DNA of 64,000 nucleotides from Perkinsus olseni (Eukaryota > Perkinsozoa > Perkinsida > Perkinsidae), in assembly GCA_013115135.1 (NCBI GenBank), contig JABANP010000125.1:59648-123647 (forward strand), in the 5' to 3' direction. The notes beneath the pieces were generated by a model. The model was not told the DNA's origin, did no database searches, and worked only from the letters and a program-made list of their open reading frames with translations. Below are positions 59,950 through 64,000 of the stretch, in pieces (the stretch's first letter is position 1; every line of letters begins with the position of its first letter). The position numbers and the translations under genes are program-made.

Positions 59950-61672
59950 CTGACAATACATACTCAGATGTCTTGGGCCTTAGCATATTAAGCGTTCTGT
60001 CCAGCAAGTTATAACTCTCATACAGTTCACGCATGTGATATTCATGAATCTCTGGCAGATTTCTCCCCCCTACATCGTTAAGGTCATAAGATACTTGCCC
60101 TGCAGTCTGTAGCAGTATACGTGACACAGGGATACTAGAGTTAACCTGATCCTCGATGTACACGGCTGATAGAGATTTATTAATGCTTGATAACGACATA
60201 TTAATCGACCCAGATAGCAGAACGACATAAAAGAACTCCTCAACTCGTTCTGTCGAGCTTATAATAGATTGAATTTTATTGGCGAATCCCTTATCCATCA
60301 TATAGTTAAACATGCATTCTTCTTGTAATACTTGTTCTAGGAGTCCATATGTCAGTCTTTTAACGGTCTCATTATCCAAACCACCTTGAGTGAGAGTGTC
60401 GACCAATGAGAGGATGTCATTTCCCTTTTTGATCATTGTCTCTGCGCTCGAACCGGCACAAGCTGTTGATGCATACTGTTTTGGTAAGGTGTTCGTGCAC
60501 CAGAGACTTGTAACTGGTTCCGTACCGCGCAAGGTGAATGACATTCTGCAACAGTAGAGCTTGTTGACAAAGAATGCACATTCACCAACTTTCTCCTTAT
60601 CACCAGTTAATAGCGATACAGAAGAACTGATTTGGGAGATTATTGTTAAGGCGTCTGGGTTTCTGGCAAGAAAGTCTCTGGCGTTCCTCGTCATGAATGA
60701 TATGGAGCAGTTGTCACCAAGCAAAGTAATTATAGACGGCTGCAGCGCAGGAAACCGGCGTGATATGACCTGCTGTATTTCCAGTAGTTTCAAGTAAAGG
60801 ATCCATGACCAAGCAGACTGAAGAGTACCTTCAGTGCTTGATTGAGAAGGATCGCGATGGTTTGTACCAATAGAAGGCACTTTCTTCCTCCTTATATCAT
60901 GAGATGGTAACCACCAACCTTCCCTGTTGATAATAGGTCCGATGTGACGATGTAAATACCAATTGTCGAAGAAACCTATATATCTCGTGGTGTGTAAATT
61001 AAACCCAGCGTTGGACCTCCATTCGCCAGATGGTTCTTCATGAAGCAGGCCGCATTCAACAGACGTGTCAAAAGGTGTATTCTTGTATTGTTCTATTACT
61101 TCTCTCTTAAATAGATGTTTGTAATGAGTGAGGAGTGGGGTATGGAAAGTGGTAACTTCTGTGAGAAAATATTGAGCTGTTATGAGGTTACCAGATCCGA
61201 AACAGGCAAGCAACTCTCTCGCAAGGGCATAGTTGCGCTCTATGGGCTGAGTAAGACAAAAATGCGAGATATCGAGGGAATAGGTCAGCAAGTCTTCTTT
61301 AGTTCGTAATCTGGCTTTGTCGGCTAGAGTCTGGATGTCTCTGCTACTACGCCCGGCTAGGTAAAGGTCGTTAACCGACTCAAGGGTGGTTCGAAACCAC
61401 GACTGGATCTGACTACTCATAAATCTTATGGTAGGTATGCATAAAGCAAAGATACGACACCTACCATTTTCTACCTCCTTAACATTACCAAGTATAAGGC
61501 CTCCAACACCCAAATTGACTCTATAACTTCTGTTTAAAGACTCTCTACTGCAGACATTTAGATAATCACAGTATATGTGCTGAAGCCTAGGATTCTCCTC
61601 TAATGAGGACCAGACTTTCTGTGTCAGCTTCGGCTTTTGACTCTTAGTTCCCCCAGACTCCTGATCTTCCAC
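59950..61672 (-). pseudogene. Endogenous viral element: negative-strand RNA virus polymerase (L-like), core part
   Basis: An AT-richer open frame of about 570 codons unlike the host genes around it and without introns. Polymerase motifs can be read. A motif-A-like block is SLDISHFCLT, a motif-B-like block is STEGTLQSAWSW, and motif C is LLGDNCSISF, whose GDN core is the hallmark of mononegavirus-type L proteins. The spacing between B and C (about 45 residues) also fits. The last few codons before 59924 are host sequence read through. No capping or methyltransferase region is present, so only part of an L gene remains. The virus group cannot be fixed; it may have infected protists. Long open length suggests recent capture or retained function. 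Confidence 0.7.
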
Positions 61673-61736
61673 CCAATTGCTGATGATGTCCTTCCAGACT
61701 GGAAGGACATCATCATCATCATCATCATCATCACTG
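61673..61736. repeat. Palindrome plus (CAT)n at the break in the viral relic
   Basis: TCCTTCCAGACTGGAAGGA is a near-perfect palindrome (61691-61709), followed directly by about eight ATC units and a second short inverted repeat (ACTGGAAGTTCCAGT). The two viral frames meet here in different phases. Confidence 0.8.
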
Positions 61737-62765
61737 GAAGTTCCAGTCCTCTCTTAGTACGGAAGAATCAGTTAGTTTTGACATTGACTTGTAGCTCCCG
61801 GCTGGACCAAGAACAGATAAAGGGATATTACTTGGGTTATATAGTTTATCAATGATTACGTGATGATAGTTGCCAAGGAGACTTTCGACTATTTTTGCTC
61901 GTTGTGATCTTGCGACGACTTGTAGACTCTCACACAGACTCTTCTTTACTGTTTGCGGCTCAGTATCAATAGCTGCATAACGTTCTAAGTAGCTGCCAGG
62001 ATCGTGTCTTGCTGGCATTAGTGCCTTGCTGGAAGCTTGTAAGAAACCCCCAGTTTGGTCATTTAGACTTCCTATGCCATTGATTATTGAAGCTTTAAAT
62101 TCTCGAAGAGAGTCAAACCCATCTGTATTTGGTAACTCAATTATGGAGTTGTAAACTGCTCGAGCATGACTGACAACACTAGGGACACCGTTCGAACCGG
62201 AACATATTCTAATCTCCGATTCTGAGAGCATTTCTTTTAGGAGCTCAGTCTTCTGTGATGTCCAGTTAAATGATTCGAAAATAAGATTGACAGCTTCAGA
62301 GGCGATATTTGCATCAATTGTCTTATTGTTGTCCTTGTAAATGACCAAGCGTGATAACCTCATACAGCTTGTAAGTAAGCATGAAAGTCTTAATCTTGTC
62401 ACCGCCTTATAGTGACCGTGCTTTGTTGGGATTAAGAAGAGGTTGTAAAAGAAAACAACTCCCTTCCCCTCATAGCTCTCTTGTAACCCCAGGCTTGGAA
62501 AACAGTTTATGAGATCACTTGCAACAAGTTCTAAGGTCTTAATCATCGTGGGTAATGTGGTAGAACATTCTAGTACATAAAGACGATCATCCGGGACTAT
62601 TCTAGTTAGATAATATAACTTATCTTCATCAAGACGAGTAACTACTTCAATATCCTTATACTTGATTCTGAAATGCTCTTCATCTTTCTGTATTATAGCA
62701 TCTAACTCTCTCATCTCATCTGATTCCAAAATAGGGGCAGTACTGTTGTGTCCATAGTGTCCCAT
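61731..62765 (-). pseudogene. Endogenous viral element: upstream part of the L-like polymerase relic
   Basis: An intronless, AT-rich frame of 344 codons, starting at the ATG at 62765 and ending at the palindrome/microsatellite. It lies directly upstream of the core part on the same strand and has the same composition, so it is probably the polymerase region before motif A. I see no motif that alone proves this. The phase differs from the core frame, so the relic is broken here. Left undescribed: any viral N, P or G genes, of which none is seen. Confidence 0.5.
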
Positions 62766-62956
62766 TCCAGCATCCTAGGCTAAGCTACGTAGCTTGTGGC
62801 TAGCCTTCCCATCTCCACTTGTAATAACGTAATCATCATATCTTTACCCGAAACAATATCTCTTGGGTTGTTACACCGCTGAGCCACTCTCGCAGAAATA
62901 CACGTGCCGCAGAAGGGATGTACACCGGAAGGAAACCTCAGAGTAACTCGGGACAT
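62766..62956. other. Spacer between viral relic and element 2
   Basis: Short, with no feature recognised. The end of the viral segment is somewhere here. Confidence 0.4.
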
Positions 62957-63857
62957 TGGGCCTGTTTCATAGGAGCAAATTTGCTCCTTAAGTGCAAGTA
63001 GCGCCTTAAGTAAACCCTCAAGGCGCCTTAAGTTTTTCCGGTAAACTGTTTCACTACTTAAGTAACATCACTAAGGCGCCTTAAACTTAGATTTACTCAA
63101 GGCGCCTCAAGTTTTTACGGTGATACTTAAGTAACTTCATTACTTATTTCACGACCTTACTACAAGGAGCAACTGAAGGTTAAATTTAGGTTGAGGGGCA
63201 CCTACCTAAACTCCTCCTCAAGTCGCATTTTTTACGCGGATGATGATGCTGCGGTTCGAACCGGCAACCTTTCTCATAGCAGCAGGATGCTCTACCTACT
63301 GAGCTGAGCTGCAAAAAGTTCGCGAGAGGAAAGGTTGGCATTTGGGTGTGTCTGATGAATGCGAACCTGTTCTGGAGCAGCTTTCATGGCGATATTCAGT
63401 GCTGTGATCACAACCGGCTGACCTTAGTGCACATCCTAACTCGTAACTCAATGACATGGCACTCACAGAAACCATTCAAAAAGCACACGCGACACTTGCT
63501 TAATTGCCACGGATTGCCCTCAATCGGAGAAGCGAGCCTTTTTGCACCTGTAGTACTCTAGCTTTTCTCGAGCGGTCAGGCATTTGGCCCGAGCCGCTTC
63601 CATGAGGACTTTATGAAGTGTTGCCTCACGGCGTGAGGCTCACGCCCTTCAGAAGAGTCCAAGGCAGGAACAGTTCCTGAGGAACTTGAAGTGCAATTTC
63701 AGGTGTACTTGAGTACGCCTTAAATTTAGGAACTCCTTACGGTTCTCCTAAACCTTGTGAGACGAGTTAAGAACTTTTTAAGTTCTCCTTGAGTAACTCC
63801 TTAAGTTGCTCCTAAACTTAAGGCGCCCTAATTCAAGTATCCTTGTGAAACAGGCCC
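62957..63857. mobile_element. Short inverted-repeat element 2 (MITE-like)
   Basis: Left end GGGCCTGTTTCA and right end TGAAACAGGCCC (63846-63857) are exact inverted copies, differing from element 1 in one base. The interior is full of CCTTAAG and GGCGCC motifs in both orientations, with many short palindromes (CTTAAG, GGCGCC). A tRNA-like segment lies at 63248-63312. No clear target duplication is visible (ATT left, TCT right). No transposase is present. Confidence 0.75.
63248..63312 (-). repeat. tRNA-like segment inside element 2
   Basis: The minus strand reads CAGCTCAGTAGGTAGAGCA (A-box, D-arm-like) and GGTTCGAACC (perfect B-box) at tRNA-like spacing. The anticodon and T stems fail to fold normally. 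Confidence 0.5.
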
Positions 63858-64000
63858 TCTGTTCTGAAAATTCGCTCTTAATAAGTGCCACTTATCATGC
63901 TGAAGCCGCCGTCTGTGGGCCAAGCTCGAAGTGAGAGAAGTTCGCCGGGAGTCAGTTCTTGAATGAGTTCGGGGCATCTTCCAGAAGCAGCTCTTCGAGG
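63858..64000. repeat. Right-end sequence shared with 55.4 kb
   Basis: TTCTGAAAATTCGC, CTTATCATGCTGAA and GTCTGTG, then a CCGGGAGTC stretch, recur in the same order after element 1 (55385-55470). Confidence 0.5.

Overview
This is a eukaryotic nuclear window, most likely from a perkinsid alveolate (a Perkinsus-like protist). The case is inference from content. Genes are cut by many short GT-AG introns (about 40 to 75 nt), are packed on both strands, and encode eukaryote-only proteins: Spt6, a TSR2-like factor, ANP32-like, kinesin-9-like, PDCD4-like MA3, DUF2009 and SLC25. They sit beside plant-like very-long-chain 3-ketoacyl-CoA synthases and an apicomplexan/plant-style AP2-like protein. No rRNA gene, confident tRNA gene, CRISPR array or bacterial operon is visible.

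Left part (1-21 kb). On the minus strand: a CCCH zinc-finger protein, a class-I methyltransferase (Methyltransf_32/GSTCD-like), a beta-propeller (NHL-like) protein and a PDCD4-like MA3 protein. On the plus strand: a short AP2-like protein, a DUF2009 protein, adenylosuccinate lyase, and two tandem copies of a TenA-ThiD fusion for thiamine pyrimidine salvage. An ANP32-like leucine-rich acidic protein follows on the minus strand.

Middle (21-42 kb). A poorly understood stretch is flanked by inverted copies of a short repeat. Three six-exon 3-ketoacyl-CoA synthase paralogs follow on the plus strand; two of them are nearly identical neighbours. Between the first and the other two lie, on the minus strand, a kinesin-9-like motor, an ABC half-transporter with a ZZ-type zinc finger built into its N-terminal membrane region, and a truncated haemoglobin. 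A secreted, possibly GPI-anchored surface protein ends the block.

Right part (42-64 kb). One very large minus-strand gene encodes transcription elongation factor Spt6, with a Trp/Gly-rich C-terminal tail like an Argonaute hook. Upstream of it on the same strand are a TSR2-like gene and a mitochondrial carrier. A plus-strand potassium channel with an RCK-like region stops where an AT-richer, minus-strand endogenous relic of a negative-strand RNA virus polymerase begins. Two short inverted-repeat elements sharing GGGCCTRTTTCA termini and internal tRNA-like Pol III boxes lie at 54.4-55.2 and 62.96-63.86 kb.

The most interesting items are the viral polymerase insertion at the broken channel gene, the WG-rich Spt6 tail, the zinc-finger ABC transporter, the TenA-ThiD domain order, the synthase triplication, and several genes whose reading frame needs a +1 step at a CCC run. 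Exon boundaries were read by eye, so gene ends are approximate unless a stop or start is stated.
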